64,000 nucleotides of DNA from contig NZ_JAPEPO010000003.1 of the NCBI RefSeq assembly GCF_026340095.1, positions 868,001 through 932,000 on the forward strand, written 5' to 3'. This stretch comes from Streptomyces sp. NBC_01446. GTDB lineage: Bacteria; Actinomycetota; Actinomycetes; Streptomycetales; Streptomycetaceae. Shown here piece after piece: positions 1 through 8,527 of this stretch. Position 1 is the first letter of the stretch. Every line of letters starts with the position of its first letter. The notes beneath the pieces are model-generated. The model ran no database searches, had not been told where the DNA came from, and saw only the letters and a list, made by a program, of their open reading frames with translations. The position numbers and the translations under genes were made by a program.

Positions 1-1265
1 CGGGCCAGCGCCGCTCCGATGGCCGTCGAAAGGCCCAGGCCGATGGATTGGAAGGCCTGAGTGAAGCACAGGCTGTTGTGGTCGGGCACGGACAGGAACA
101 TGGAGGGGTAGCCCATGAAGTTCCCGGAGTCCACTCCGATCACGCGCTCGGCGGGCAGCAGGTCGTCCAGCGCGATGCTCAGGGTGCGTGGGTCGATGCG
201 CTCCTGGCTGCTCTCGTCCACGTAGGACACGTCCCGCCAGCGCACGCGTGCGGCGATGGCCTCTCTGATGGTGGGGCTGCGGTAGCCAGGTCGCTGCCCT
301 CCGCTCGACTCGAGGGCGCGCCGTGCGGTGCGTTCGACATCTCCGGTGACGCCGAGGTGGACGGTGCGGTGCCTGCCGAGGGCGGCGGGGTCGTCGTCGA
401 CCTGGACGACGGTGGTCTCCGGGCCGATCAGCCGGCCCTGCCGCATCGTCCACATGTTCAGGGCGCAGCCCCAGCCCACGATCACATCCGCGCCCCGTAC
501 CAGTTCCGCGGTCAGGGGCGAGGAGAAGCCGCCGGACACGTCGATCGACCACGGGTTGTCGTGGAACAGCCCGCGGGCGACGGCAGAGGTGGCCAGGAGC
601 GCGCCGTGCCGCTCGGCCAGCGCTGTCAGGGCGTCGCGCCCGTGGGGCGTGCGCGCGCCCCGGCCGGCAACGAAGACGGGGCGCTCCGCACGTTCCAGGG
701 TCTGCACCAGTTCGGCGACGGCGTCCGACTCGGGCTCGACCGGGGGCCGTTCGGGCGGCGGGGAGACGGGTGTGCCTTCGGGGGCGTCCAGGGCCTGGAT
801 CTCCAGCGGGAGATTGAGCAGCACCGTACGGCGCTCGTGCAAGGCCCGGCGCACGGCGCCGCATGCCTGCTCGACCGCGTCCTCGGCCGAGGTCACGCGC
901 GTGCTGACCGCGCCCACCGAGTGCGCCAGCGCGTCCTGGTCGACGTAGAAGTTCGAGGTGGTCTCAGTGGTCTCCGCCGCGAGGACGAGCAGCGGGGTGC
1001 GGCTCTTGGCCGCCTCGCCGATACCGGTCAGCGCATTGGTCAGCCCGCACCCCTGGTGCACCGACAGCGCCGCCACCTTGCCGCTCATGCGGGCATAGGC
1101 ATCGGCCATCGTCGCCGCCCCGCCTTCATGGCGGGCCGCGACAAACCGGGCGCCGGCCGCGACCAAGGCGTTGGTCAGATGGAAGTTCCCCGAACCGACC
1201 ACACCGAAGACGTGATCGACGCCGGCCGCCGCAAGGGCCCGGCCGACCGCTTCTGCGACCTTCAT
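1..1265 (-). CDS. Thiamine-pyrophosphate-binding enzyme (acetolactate-synthase-like), partial
   Basis: Reading the minus strand from the ATG at 1265 gives MKVAEAVGRALAAAGVDHVF and runs about 421 codons off the left edge without a stop. The N-terminal PYR domain is clear: the segment FVAARHEGGA carries the conserved catalytic glutamate (about residue 47), and LSVHQGCGLTNALTG follows. The last visible residues (QAFQSIGLGLSTAIGAALA) are typical of the C-terminal TPP-binding domain, so most of a roughly 540-residue enzyme is present. Its ATG overlaps the stop of the upstream cyclase gene (ATGA), so the two are translationally coupled. The family covers acetolactate synthases, benzoylformate decarboxylases and related carboligases; the substrate cannot be told from sequence alone. 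Confidence 0.85.
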   Translation of the reverse strand, partial: MKVAEAVGRALAAAGVDHVFGVVGSGNFHLTNALVAAGARFVAARHEGGAATMADAYARMSGKVAALSVHQGCGLTNALTGIGEAAKSRTPLLVLAAETTETTSNFYVDQDALAHSVGAVSTRVTSAEDAVEQACGAVRRALHERRTVLLNLPLEIQALDAPEGTPVSPPPERPPVEPESDAVAELVQTLERAERPVFVAGRGARTPHGRDALTALAERHGALLATSAVARGLFHDNPWSIDVSGGFSSPLTAELVRGADVIVGWGCALNMWTMRQGRLIGPETTVVQVDDDPAALGRHRTVHLGVTGDVERTARRALESSGGQRPGYRSPTIREAIAARVRWRDVSYVDESSQERIDPRTLSIALDDLLPAERVIGVDSGNFMGYPSMFLSVPDHNSLCFTQAFQSIGLGLSTAIGAALA

Positions 1266-2050
1266 GCACCCTCCACCAGCGCGAGCACGCGGGCGGGGGC
1301 GCCGGATCCGGTGACGATGGGCAGCGGTCCGGCCAGGACGACGGCGCCGGTCGGCGGCAGCGCGGCGAGGTTCTGAAGCTGCGTCAGGCCGTACTTGCCG
1401 CTGCCCATCAGGAAGGAATGGCACGGGAAGGCCGGATCGAAGCCCGGAGCCTGACCGGCGTCGGTGCCCACCGTCTCGACCCCGAGGCCGATCACGGGCG
1501 AGTCCTCGGCAACCCAGCGGGCACACTCCGCCGAAAGCCCAGGAGTGTGCGGGCCCTTCTCATCGGCGTTGAGGAACTCCTGCTGAGCGTGCGAGCGGTC
1601 GTCCCATCCTGTGCGCAGCAGTAGCCAGCCCCCGTCGGGCAGTGGCCCGTACTGCGCTTCCCATGCCTTCACGTGGTCGACCTCGACCAGGAAATCGGGG
1701 TTCGCGGCCGCCTCGGCGGAGAAGTCCAACACGGCTGCCGGGGCGATCAGTTGATGCGCGGGCACGGATGCCACGTCGGCGAGTCCCCGCCCGGTGATCC
1801 AGTGATTGGGTGCGTCGAAGTGCGTGCCGGTGTGCTCGCCGCTGCGGAAGTTGTTCCAGTACCAGGCAGGTCCCCGGTCGTCGTAGCGGCTGATCTCCTC
1901 CAGTTCGAAGACCGCGGTCTGACCGAACTGGGCGGGCAGTTGGAGCACCGGCGTGGAGGACGACAACGGCGCCGTGAGGTCGACGACCTCGATCGAACCA
2001 CTGCGCAACGCGGACGTCAGCGCGGCGAGGACGGAGGGGTGGGACATCAT
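1262..2050 (-). CDS. Cyclase-family (kynurenine-formamidase-like) metal-dependent hydrolase
   Basis: This 262-residue protein belongs to the cyclase family (PF04199). The metal-binding signature HTGTHFDAPNHW lies at about residues 73-84, and a second conserved His region follows. Members hydrolyse amides or lactones such as N-formylkynurenine or act on cyclic polyketide intermediates. AGGAGG at 2053-2058 is only 2 nt from the first ATG but 5 nt from the second (2047), so translation probably starts at the second methionine. The gene overlaps the downstream TPP enzyme by four bases, suggesting they work on one catabolic route. The substrate is unknown. Confidence 0.8.
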   Translation of the reverse strand: MMSHPSVLAALTSALRSGSIEVVDLTAPLSSSTPVLQLPAQFGQTAVFELEEISRYDDRGPAWYWNNFRSGEHTGTHFDAPNHWITGRGLADVASVPAHQLIAPAAVLDFSAEAAANPDFLVEVDHVKAWEAQYGPLPDGGWLLLRTGWDDRSHAQQEFLNADEKGPHTPGLSAECARWVAEDSPVIGLGVETVGTDAGQAPGFDPAFPCHSFLMGSGKYGLTQLQNLAALPPTGAVVLAGPLPIVTGSGAPARVLALVEGA

Positions 2051-2153
2051 GGCCTCCTGCAGATGGGGGCTGATCCGCGACGATCATAGTGCTGGTGCAG
2101 GCGTTACAGAGGGCGGCACCACAGGTACGGCAAGCCGTAGGCGCAGCTATCTG

Positions 2154-2699
2154 CTATCTGTCCAAGGCAGACAGGTGCGCGAGGCCGGTCTCGTTCATGA
2201 TGCGCTCGACCGTGGCATCGAGCTGGCTGTCGGTACCGATCACCGACTCCAAGCCGCCGGGGAGCAAGTCCCGCTCCCGGTACCAGTCGCGCAGGTGCCG
2301 CTCAGTGACCTGGGCCAGGTACTCGCGATCGGCTTTCGACCGGTGCCGAACCAGCGTCTCCTCGAGAGAGACATCGAGGTAGTAACAGCGGGAGACACCA
2401 CGATGGGCACCGACCAGGCCGGCGACCATGTCGCCGTAGCGGTCGGCGTACAGGATTCCCTCGACCACCACGTGGTAACCGGCATCGAGCGCGTAGCGGG
2501 CGACCGTGTCGATCAGGCCGATGTTGGCGCCGCCGGGCACGTCCCGCTCGCGCAGCACGATCCGACGTAGGTTGTCCTGCCCCACCAGGGCCAGGCCCCG
2601 CCCGAAGCGGTTCCGGATCCCGGCCGCCACCGACGACTTGCCGGACGCCGAGTTCCCTCGCACCACTACCAGCCGGGTCTCTGCAGTTCCCACACTCAC
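2154..2699 (-). CDS. P-loop kinase / AAA-family ATP-binding protein
   Basis: The protein of about 181 residues starts with a strand followed by a Walker A loop, GNSASGKS at residues 15-22. Next come a possible acceptor segment (ALVGQDNLRRIVLRERD), an aspartate-rich strand (HVVVEGILYADRY) and an arginine-rich lid (ETLVRHRSKADREYL), the layout of small zeta-toxin/APS-kinase-like phosphotransferases. The GTG at 2699 (or 2693) is chosen because the open frame further upstream has no family-like sequence. The phosphate acceptor is unknown. It stands alone between the cyclase operon and a divergent lipoprotein gene. Confidence 0.7.
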   Translation of the reverse strand: MSVGTAETRLVVVRGNSASGKSSVAAGIRNRFGRGLALVGQDNLRRIVLRERDVPGGANIGLIDTVARYALDAGYHVVVEGILYADRYGDMVAGLVGAHRGVSRCYYLDVSLEETLVRHRSKADREYLAQVTERHLRDWYRERDLLPGGLESVIGTDSQLDATVERIMNETGLAHLSALDR

Positions 2700-2930
2700 G
2701 CGCAGAACCGTAGCCGCCTCCGACAGACGCGGCCACGCGGAATGGGGCATTACTCTGGCCGCATGAGAAGTGGGTCTCGCCCACGTGACGGACGAGGGAG
2801 AAGCGGACTCCCGCGTCATCCGGTGGCGGGCCGGCCACGAGAAGTCCTGGCTCGGCGAGGAGATGCGAGCGCGGCGTCGGAGGACCCCTGCTGAAGAGCC
2901 GCTCCGGGGAGCAGCGAGGAGGGGTGCGAT

Positions 2931-4169
2931 ATGCGCGGAGCGCCAGGCGTCAGGCGCGGAGGCGAGGGCAGGGGCACGGGCAGGGTGACCGTCGCCGTGC
3001 TGACCGTTCTCCTTACGGCTGGGGGATGCGCCACGGGCTCCGGCGGCACGGCCGACTCCAGTGGCAAAGACGTCCCGCCGAAGGCCTCAGCAGGCTCTCT
3101 CACCTGGGAGTTCGAGCACATCGCGGACTTCAGCGGAAAGATCACCGATGTTGCCGCCCTGGCCAAGGACGACGTGTGGGCGGTCGCGACCGAGAACAAC
3201 GGTGAGTCCAATGCCCACCTGCTGCACTACGACGGTACGCACTGGAAGCGCGAGTCCCTGCCCGAAGCCCTCGGCACCAGCCTCTACCCGCCCGCCCTCG
3301 AAGAGGTCGGTGAGAAGACATTGTGGCTGCGGCCGCAGACCGCTGAAGATGCCTCTGCCGTGAACCGCTGGGCACAGTGGGACGGCAGCCGCTGGTCGCC
3401 GGTGCCGAACCCCCCGCCAGGCAGTGCCGGTGACTTCGAGGCCACAGGCCCGGACGACATCTGGACCCTCGACGCCGCCAAGCAGACCGCCCAGCACTGG
3501 AACGGCACCCGCTGGACCACGACCCGACTGCCTTACGGAACCTCCGACCTGGCGATCGTTGGACCGGCCGATGTCTGGGCGGTCGGCAGCCGCTCAACGG
3601 GGCCAGGCACCGAACTGGGCACCGGCGAGGGCTACAGCCAGCCCGCCTCGATGCACTGGGACGGTACGTCCTGGAAACCGGTGGACACCCCACAGGCCCA
3701 CTTCAAGGACCCCGTCCCGCCGGAACCCAGTGCTGTCCTCAGCCAGGTCTTCGCCCTCGACAGTGGTGAGATCCGCGCGTACGGCATCAACAGCTTCAAC
3801 CACGGCGAGGTCGACAACGAACCCGCGGACCAGTTCCTCCGGCTGCGCTGGGACGGCTCCACGTGGGTCGAGCAGGAGCCCGCGCCGGGCGGTTGCGCTC
3901 TGCGCACGCCGGTCGCTCAGGACGACAAGGGCCTTTTCCTGGACGGCAATTGGTACCTCACCGACGACGGCGCATGCGTGAAGATCGAGCGCCACCGCCT
4001 CCCCCTGTCGACCGGCGCCCGCAAAGGATCGAACCAGTCCCTGTGGCTCGAGGAGATCCATCGGGTGCCCGGCACCGGCGAATGGCTCGGTGCCGGACAC
4101 GTCCAGGTCAACCAATCCGGTGACCCCTTCGGCGCCCCCGTCGTCGTACGCCTCAAGCGGGGCGGCTGA
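2931..4169 (+). CDS. Secreted lipoprotein with beta-propeller-like repeats
   Basis: This 412-residue protein has a basic N-terminus, a hydrophobic stretch (VTVAVLTVLLTAGG) and a cysteine at position 33, consistent with a lipoprotein signal although the lipobox (AGGC) is not ideal. The mature part has repeated modules with motifs such as DDVWAVATEN, DDIWTLDA and ADVWAVGS followed by HWDGT.W, resembling beta-propeller blades. AGGAGG lies 8 nt before the ATG. No catalytic motif was recognised. It probably acts on the outer face of the membrane in binding or sensing. The gene is convergent with rph, and a hairpin lies between them. Confidence 0.7.
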   Translation: MRGAPGVRRGGEGRGTGRVTVAVLTVLLTAGGCATGSGGTADSSGKDVPPKASAGSLTWEFEHIADFSGKITDVAALAKDDVWAVATENNGESNAHLLHYDGTHWKRESLPEALGTSLYPPALEEVGEKTLWLRPQTAEDASAVNRWAQWDGSRWSPVPNPPPGSAGDFEATGPDDIWTLDAAKQTAQHWNGTRWTTTRLPYGTSDLAIVGPADVWAVGSRSTGPGTELGTGEGYSQPASMHWDGTSWKPVDTPQAHFKDPVPPEPSAVLSQVFALDSGEIRAYGINSFNHGEVDNEPADQFLRLRWDGSTWVEQEPAPGGCALRTPVAQDDKGLFLDGNWYLTDDGACVKIERHRLPLSTGARKGSNQSLWLEEIHRVPGTGEWLGAGHVQVNQSGDPFGAPVVVRLKRGG

Positions 4170-4191
4170 CCTCCTCGACCACCTGAAGCGG

Positions 4192-4219
4192 CCGAGGCTC
4201 CGGCGCGGTTCAGCCTCGG
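4192..4219. terminator. Bidirectional hairpin terminator
   Basis: The perfect stem CCGAGGCT/AGCCTCGG has a 12-nt loop and is followed on the plus strand by GCTTTC. It lies between the convergent lipoprotein gene and rph and can serve both. Confidence 0.55.
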
Positions 4220-4257
4220 GCTTTCACCAGGGGCGCTGTCCGGTAAGTGATCGCCCG

Positions 4258-6855
4258 TCAGGACAGGATCTCGACGTACCCGTCGGTTCCGTGCACGCGG
4301 ATCCGCTGCCCGTCCCGGATGAGCCGGGTGGCGTGCTCCACGCCCACGACGGCCGGCAGGCCGTACTCCCGGGCGATCACCGCGCCATGGGTCATCAGGC
4401 CGCCCACCTCCGTCACCAGGCCCGCGATGCCGACGAACAGCGGCGACCAGCTGGGGTCCGTGAAGGCCGTGACCAGGATGTCGCCCGCTTCGAGATCGGC
4501 CTCCGCCATGTCGAGGATGACGCGGGCGCGCCCCTCGATGGTCCCGGCGGAAACCGGAACGCCGATCAGGGCGCCGGCCGGCACGTCGTCACGCCGGTAC
4601 GCCCCGGTGAGTGCCTCGCCGTCCGAGGTGAGCACCCGGGGCGGTGTGAGCGCGTGGTACGACCTGAACGCCTCCTTGCGCCGCTGGATGAGCTGGTCGT
4701 CCATCTGGTGTGAGCGCGCGGCGTCGTGGAGTTCCTGGAAGGTGAGGTAGAAGGCGTCCTCCTTCTCAGGAAGCACGTCGGCCTGCACCAGTCGCTCGGC
4801 CTCCGCCAGCAGGGCCTGCTTGTAGACGAAGTAGCGGCTGATGATGCCGTATTTGGGGTACTCCCGGTACCCGATGAAGGTTCTGACCCGGTCGATCATC
4901 CCCTTGACCTCGTCGGCTTTCCGGTCCCCGTCCGGCAGGGCCCGCAGGCACGTCAGCACGTCCTGTTCCTTCTTCTGCGCCTTCTGCCGCCCTTGCTCGA
5001 AGCGCCGCTCGGCGGCGCCCGGCTCGAAGTTCCTGACGTTGTCGAGGATCACGGGCACCAGTGTGCTGGGGCGCTCGCGCCAACGTGGCCTCGTGATGTC
5101 GATCTCGCCGACGCAGCGCATGCCGTACCGGTCGAGGTAGGCCTCGATCGCGTCGCGCGCCTCGGTCCCGCCCGCGAGCTTCGCCAGTTCGTCCAGGAAG
5201 TCATCGCCGTCGACGCCCTGCAGGAACGCCACCACCTCCGACTTCGGGCGGATCACGTCCGCGACGTCGAGCAGCGCAAGTCCCATCTCCGACGTGATGT
5301 TGTCGGGGGCGGACAGCGTCAGCGTGTCAGCGACGTTCTTCTCGCCGAGCCACTCCTGCAACTTGTCGTTGAGCCACCAGGTGGCCTCCATCCCCGCCTT
5401 GATCGCCTTGATGCTCAGCGGATCGCTGAGCACTCGCTTGTGCTCCTCGAAGGCCTCCAGCAGGAAGTCGAAGAGTGCTGGTCCGGTCTTCGTCCGGATG
5501 TCGCGCTCCAGGCCGGCGATGGACGCCCGGCTGCGCTCGATGAGCTCGGCGACGACGGCCGGATCGGTGTCGATCGGGGCGGACGCACCGCCGGCCGGCG
5601 GCCCGCCGGGGCCCGCGTCCGGGAGGGACGGGACGAAACCGTCGCGGTCGAGGACGGTCTCCAGAGCGTGCCTGATCAGCGGATCACCCTTCCCCATGGC
5701 CTCCAGGAGGCCGGCGCGGCTCGCGGGTGAGGCCAGGCGCCGGGTGACGTCGACGAACAGCCTCCCGCCGGCCTCGTGCATCGGCACCATCGCCGTCAGC
5801 TGCCACATGGAGAACCCCAGGGGCTTCATGGGGTCGGTCATCATCTGCCCGTGTCCGACGGAGACGTAGACGTGGTTCTCCTGGTCTCCGCTCTCGGGGA
5901 TGGGGAACAGCGTCGTGATCGGCCGGCTCTGCACGATCTGGAATCCACCATCGACCAGGCACCATTCGATGTCCTGCGGACGGCCGAAGTGCGCTTCGAT
6001 CCGCCGCCCGAGCTGCACGAGCCGTACGGCCTGCGCATCCGTCAGCGCCGGCTGCCCCTGCAGCTGCGGTGCGATGGCCACTTCCTGCGTCCCGCCGGCC
6101 GGCAGGGCGTGAATGGCACGCTGTTTGGCGGCGATCGTCTTGTTCACGACTTCGCCGTCCCGCACCTTGAAGACGTCCGGGTTCACCAGGCCGGAGACCA
6201 GGGCCTCGCCGAGGCCGAAGCCGGAGTCCACGGTGGCGACCTTCCGGTTGCCCGTGACGGGGTCGGCCGTGAACAGGATGCCGGACGCATGCGGGATGAC
6301 CATCTGCTGCACGACCACGGCCATGTGGACCGTACGGTGGTCGATGCCGTTGCGCTGGCGGTAGGTCACGGCCCGCTCGGTGAACAGCGAGGCCCAGCAC
6401 CGGCTGACGTGCTGGAGGATCGCCGTCGGCCCCACGACGTTCAGGTACGTGTCCTGCTGGCCGGCGAAGGAGGCCGTCGGCAGGTCCTCTGCCGTCGCGC
6501 TGGATCGGACGGCGTAGGCGGTCTGCTCGCCGAGCCGGGCGAGCGCGTGCGTGATCGCCGCCGCGAGATCGCCCAGGATGGCGATCCCTTCGATGGTCCG
6601 GCGAATCTGGGCGCTGAGCGTGCGGATCGCCTCCCGGTCGTCGGGGTTCAGGCGCGACAACCGGTCGAGCTGATCGTCGATCGACGGTGCTTCCTCGATG
6701 ACCCGCCGGAAGGCCTCCGTCGTCACGCAGAAGCCACCCGGCACGCGGATGCCTTCGATCCGCGACAGCCCGCCCAGGTGAGCGCCCTTGCCGCCGACGA
6801 CCGCGACCTGCGTCTCGTCAATGTCTTGAAGATCCAACACGTACTGCTCAATCAC
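4258..6855 (-). CDS. rph: Rifampin phosphotransferase (PEP-synthase-like)
   Basis: The protein is about 865 residues from the GTG at 6855, which has GGAGG just upstream; family length is 865-870. The N-terminal third is an ATP-grasp domain (VVGGKGAHLGGLSRI, AYAVRSSATAEDLPTASFAGQ, GILFTADPVTG). A central helical domain follows, as in the rifampin-binding domain, and then a swivelling phospho-His domain. The catalytic histidine is in GGLMTHGAVIAREYGLP at about residue 823, close to His825 of the characterised Listeria enzyme. Such enzymes transfer the beta-phosphate of ATP to the C21 hydroxyl of rifamycins and inactivate them. The match to the rifamycin-associated element upstream (7172-7190) favours this over a housekeeping PEP synthase. 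The open frame extends 121 codons further upstream, but that part is not family-like. Confidence 0.85.
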   Translation of the reverse strand: MIEQYVLDLQDIDETQVAVVGGKGAHLGGLSRIEGIRVPGGFCVTTEAFRRVIEEAPSIDDQLDRLSRLNPDDREAIRTLSAQIRRTIEGIAILGDLAAAITHALARLGEQTAYAVRSSATAEDLPTASFAGQQDTYLNVVGPTAILQHVSRCWASLFTERAVTYRQRNGIDHRTVHMAVVVQQMVIPHASGILFTADPVTGNRKVATVDSGFGLGEALVSGLVNPDVFKVRDGEVVNKTIAAKQRAIHALPAGGTQEVAIAPQLQGQPALTDAQAVRLVQLGRRIEAHFGRPQDIEWCLVDGGFQIVQSRPITTLFPIPESGDQENHVYVSVGHGQMMTDPMKPLGFSMWQLTAMVPMHEAGGRLFVDVTRRLASPASRAGLLEAMGKGDPLIRHALETVLDRDGFVPSLPDAGPGGPPAGGASAPIDTDPAVVAELIERSRASIAGLERDIRTKTGPALFDFLLEAFEEHKRVLSDPLSIKAIKAGMEATWWLNDKLQEWLGEKNVADTLTLSAPDNITSEMGLALLDVADVIRPKSEVVAFLQGVDGDDFLDELAKLAGGTEARDAIEAYLDRYGMRCVGEIDITRPRWRERPSTLVPVILDNVRNFEPGAAERRFEQGRQKAQKKEQDVLTCLRALPDGDRKADEVKGMIDRVRTFIGYREYPKYGIISRYFVYKQALLAEAERLVQADVLPEKEDAFYLTFQELHDAARSHQMDDQLIQRRKEAFRSYHALTPPRVLTSDGEALTGAYRRDDVPAGALIGVPVSAGTIEGRARVILDMAEADLEAGDILVTAFTDPSWSPLFVGIAGLVTEVGGLMTHGAVIAREYGLPAVVGVEHATRLIRDGQRIRVHGTDGYVEILS

Positions 6856-7171
6856 TGCGTTACCTCCGAGGCAGCCGTGCTGCGTTGCACTGCGGTGGCC
6901 GGTCGAATCACCGGCACCTCCCACTCTGTCGAACTTCTTGTCGCGCACGTCCTCATCCCCGCTTGCGTTTCCTCCGACGAGTCGGCCGGGCCTTTCCACC
7001 CAGTCGGGCAGCACGCACCCCCGCACCTCCGCGCCGGGCACGCGCAACCGCACTGCCGGTCCCGCCACTGGTTCGACGTCACCGCGCCCCCGTACGTCGA
7101 CACCAACACACGCACGTCGTGCCCCATCTCCGCAGGTTGTGGCGTCGGCCGACGATTGTGCGCCATGACCC
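6856..7171 (-). other. Long untranslated leader between RAE and rph
   Basis: About 316 nt separate the RAE from the rph start codon. The stretch is open in the rph frame but shows no recognisable protein sequence and no separate well-spaced small gene. It is probably a long 5' leader or includes a second promoter. Confidence 0.4.
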
Positions 7172-7190
7172 GGGCCTTGCGGCAAGCCCC
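7172..7190 (-). promoter_or_regulatory. Rifamycin-associated element (RAE)
   Basis: Read towards rph the 19 bases are GGGGCTTGCCGCAAGGCCC, a near-palindrome centred on TTGCCGCAA. As I recall it, this matches the RAE consensus found upstream of rifamycin-inactivating and HelR-type genes in actinomycetes, where it is needed for rifamycin-induced expression. It lies about 317 nt upstream of the rph start codon, on the expected side. Confidence 0.8.
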
Positions 7191-7213
7191 CCAACGCGCT
7201 ATAAGTTGAGAGT

Positions 7214-7237
7214 GGCAAGGAGAGAACTCTCCTTGCC
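7214..7237. promoter_or_regulatory. Perfect 24-bp inverted repeat upstream of the RAE
   Basis: The arms GGCAAGGAGAG and CTCTCCTTGCC (11 bp each, perfect) are separated by AA. The two-base centre rules out an ordinary terminator loop and suggests a binding site for a dimeric regulator. It ends 23 bp from the RAE on the side away from rph. Confidence 0.5.
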
Positions 7238-7643
7238 TTTGTCTTTGCCCCCTGCCGTGCGCCGGGACTGACAAGCTTCCCGCGAACCGGCGGCGCACCG
7301 CGTACGGCGGAGCGCGCCGTTGGCCCCAGCGGATCTCCCAGCGGCCTGCGGGACGGACGTCAGCCTCTGCGGCGCCCCTGGGGTGATCGGCATCGTCGCG
7401 CTTCAGGCGACCGCCAGCATCTCGATCGTCACGTTCTTCCCTGCGCCACCGCCAGGGTGCCTCGATCCCCCGCAGCCGCCGCCGTCGGGGCGGTCCATGG
7501 CCGGCCGCTGGAAGGAAGCCGAGCCGCCGGACCAGCTGCCTGCCGCCGTTCTTGGCAACTGCGGATTCCCGGCCCGGACGATCCGCGGGGCCCGTCCCGT
7601 CGGCCTCGTGAACACCATGGTCAGGCTGGCTCTTGACTCTGTA
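7238..7643. other. Intergenic stretch, no gene recognised
   Basis: About 400 bases between the 24-bp dyad and the end of the broken LysE gene. Open frames exist on both strands but none has a convincing ribosome-binding site or family-like sequence. Confidence 0.4.
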
Positions 7644-8280
7644 TCAGGTCGATGAGGCCAAGAGGCGGAATGCGAGAACCGTAGTCAGGAGGCTTGACGC
7701 CAGGGCGGTGACAAGCTGCCCGCGAGCGCCCGTCAGGGCTCGGCCGAGCAGTGCACCCCCACCGGCGAGGAGCAGTTGCCAGCTGGCGGACGCGGCGAAG
7801 GCGGCAAGGACGAAGGCGGCCTGCTCCAGGCGGGTCGGCGCCGATGCGGCTTGGCCGCCCAGTACCAGCGCCACGAAGTAGATCACCGTCAGTGGGTTCA
7901 TCATCGTGATCCCGCAGAGCCCCAGATAGGCGCGGGCTGCGCTGACTGGTACCCCCTCGTCCGCCGAGGAGGGCGCGTGACGTCTGCGGTACTTCCTCGC
8001 AGCCGCGACACCGCTTCGGGCCGCCAGCGCGACGAGCACCAAGGCCGATACCCAGCGCAAGGGCACCAGCACCGGCTGGATTGTGCGTGCAAGTGCCGAA
8101 CCCCCGGACCTCGGCGATCAGGGCGTACAGGCCGTCTGCGGTGGCAACCCCGAGTGCGGCACAAGCGCCGATCTTCAATGCCGTCCGCGCTGTGAGGGCC
8201 ACCAGATATGTCGCGACAGCTCCCACCGGCATGGCGATGCCATAACCGGCAAGGAGTCCCGCGACCAGCGCGGCGCTCAC
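7644..8280 (-). pseudogene. LysE/RhtB-type amino-acid exporter, frameshifted
   Basis: The first 58 codons from the GTG at 8280 read as a LysE-family N-terminus (GLLAGYGIAMPVGAVATYLV, then ALGVATADGLYALIAEVRG). The reading then continues correctly only in another frame, from SALARTIQPVLVPLRWVSAL through GITMMNPLTVIYFVAL to the stop at 7644. The switch falls in a run of five C/G at 8101-8105; removing one base restores one reading frame of about 211 residues, the usual family length, with LysE-like membrane segments. This is either a recent inactivating insertion or a sequencing error in the homopolymer. A transposable element begins about 120 bases upstream of its start. Confidence 0.75.
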
Positions 8281-8399
8281 GACCGCAGGAGAATCGGCCT
8301 CCGCGATCGGTTGGGCTGCTGCTGAACTCGCCCGCGTCGAGCGGAGGGAGCCGGCGGCAGGGAGGCGTTGATTGCGGTCATCGGATACCTCCGTGGATA

Positions 8400-8419
8400 C
8401 TCCGCCCTTCAGGGTGGAG
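8400..8419 (+). repeat. Left-end hairpin of the tnpB element
   Basis: CTCCGCCC, loop TTCA, GGGTGGAG forms an 8-bp stem including one G-T pair. It resembles the right-end hairpin at 9732-9751 in loop and inner stem (CCC-TTCA-GGG), as expected for the subterminal hairpins of IS200/IS605-type elements. Confidence 0.6.
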
Positions 8420-8527
8420 AGGATTCGGACTCCTGCGGGGCAGGGCAGTGGGCTGTGATGCGCTGCCAGGGCGGATCGCAGTGCTCTGACCCACGGGTTT
8501 GAACGTCACGTGTGGCGACGCTAATTT

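Noticed and set aside
48-1376. Long plus-strand open frame over the TPP enzyme
   Set aside because: The minus strand encodes clear TPP-enzyme sequence with a coupled start; the plus reading is low-information Arg/Gly/Ala/His-rich shadow.
6856-7218. N-terminal extension of rph to 986 residues
   Set aside because: The added 121 residues have no family similarity, would cross the RAE, and the GTG at 6855 has a good ribosome-binding site and gives the family length.
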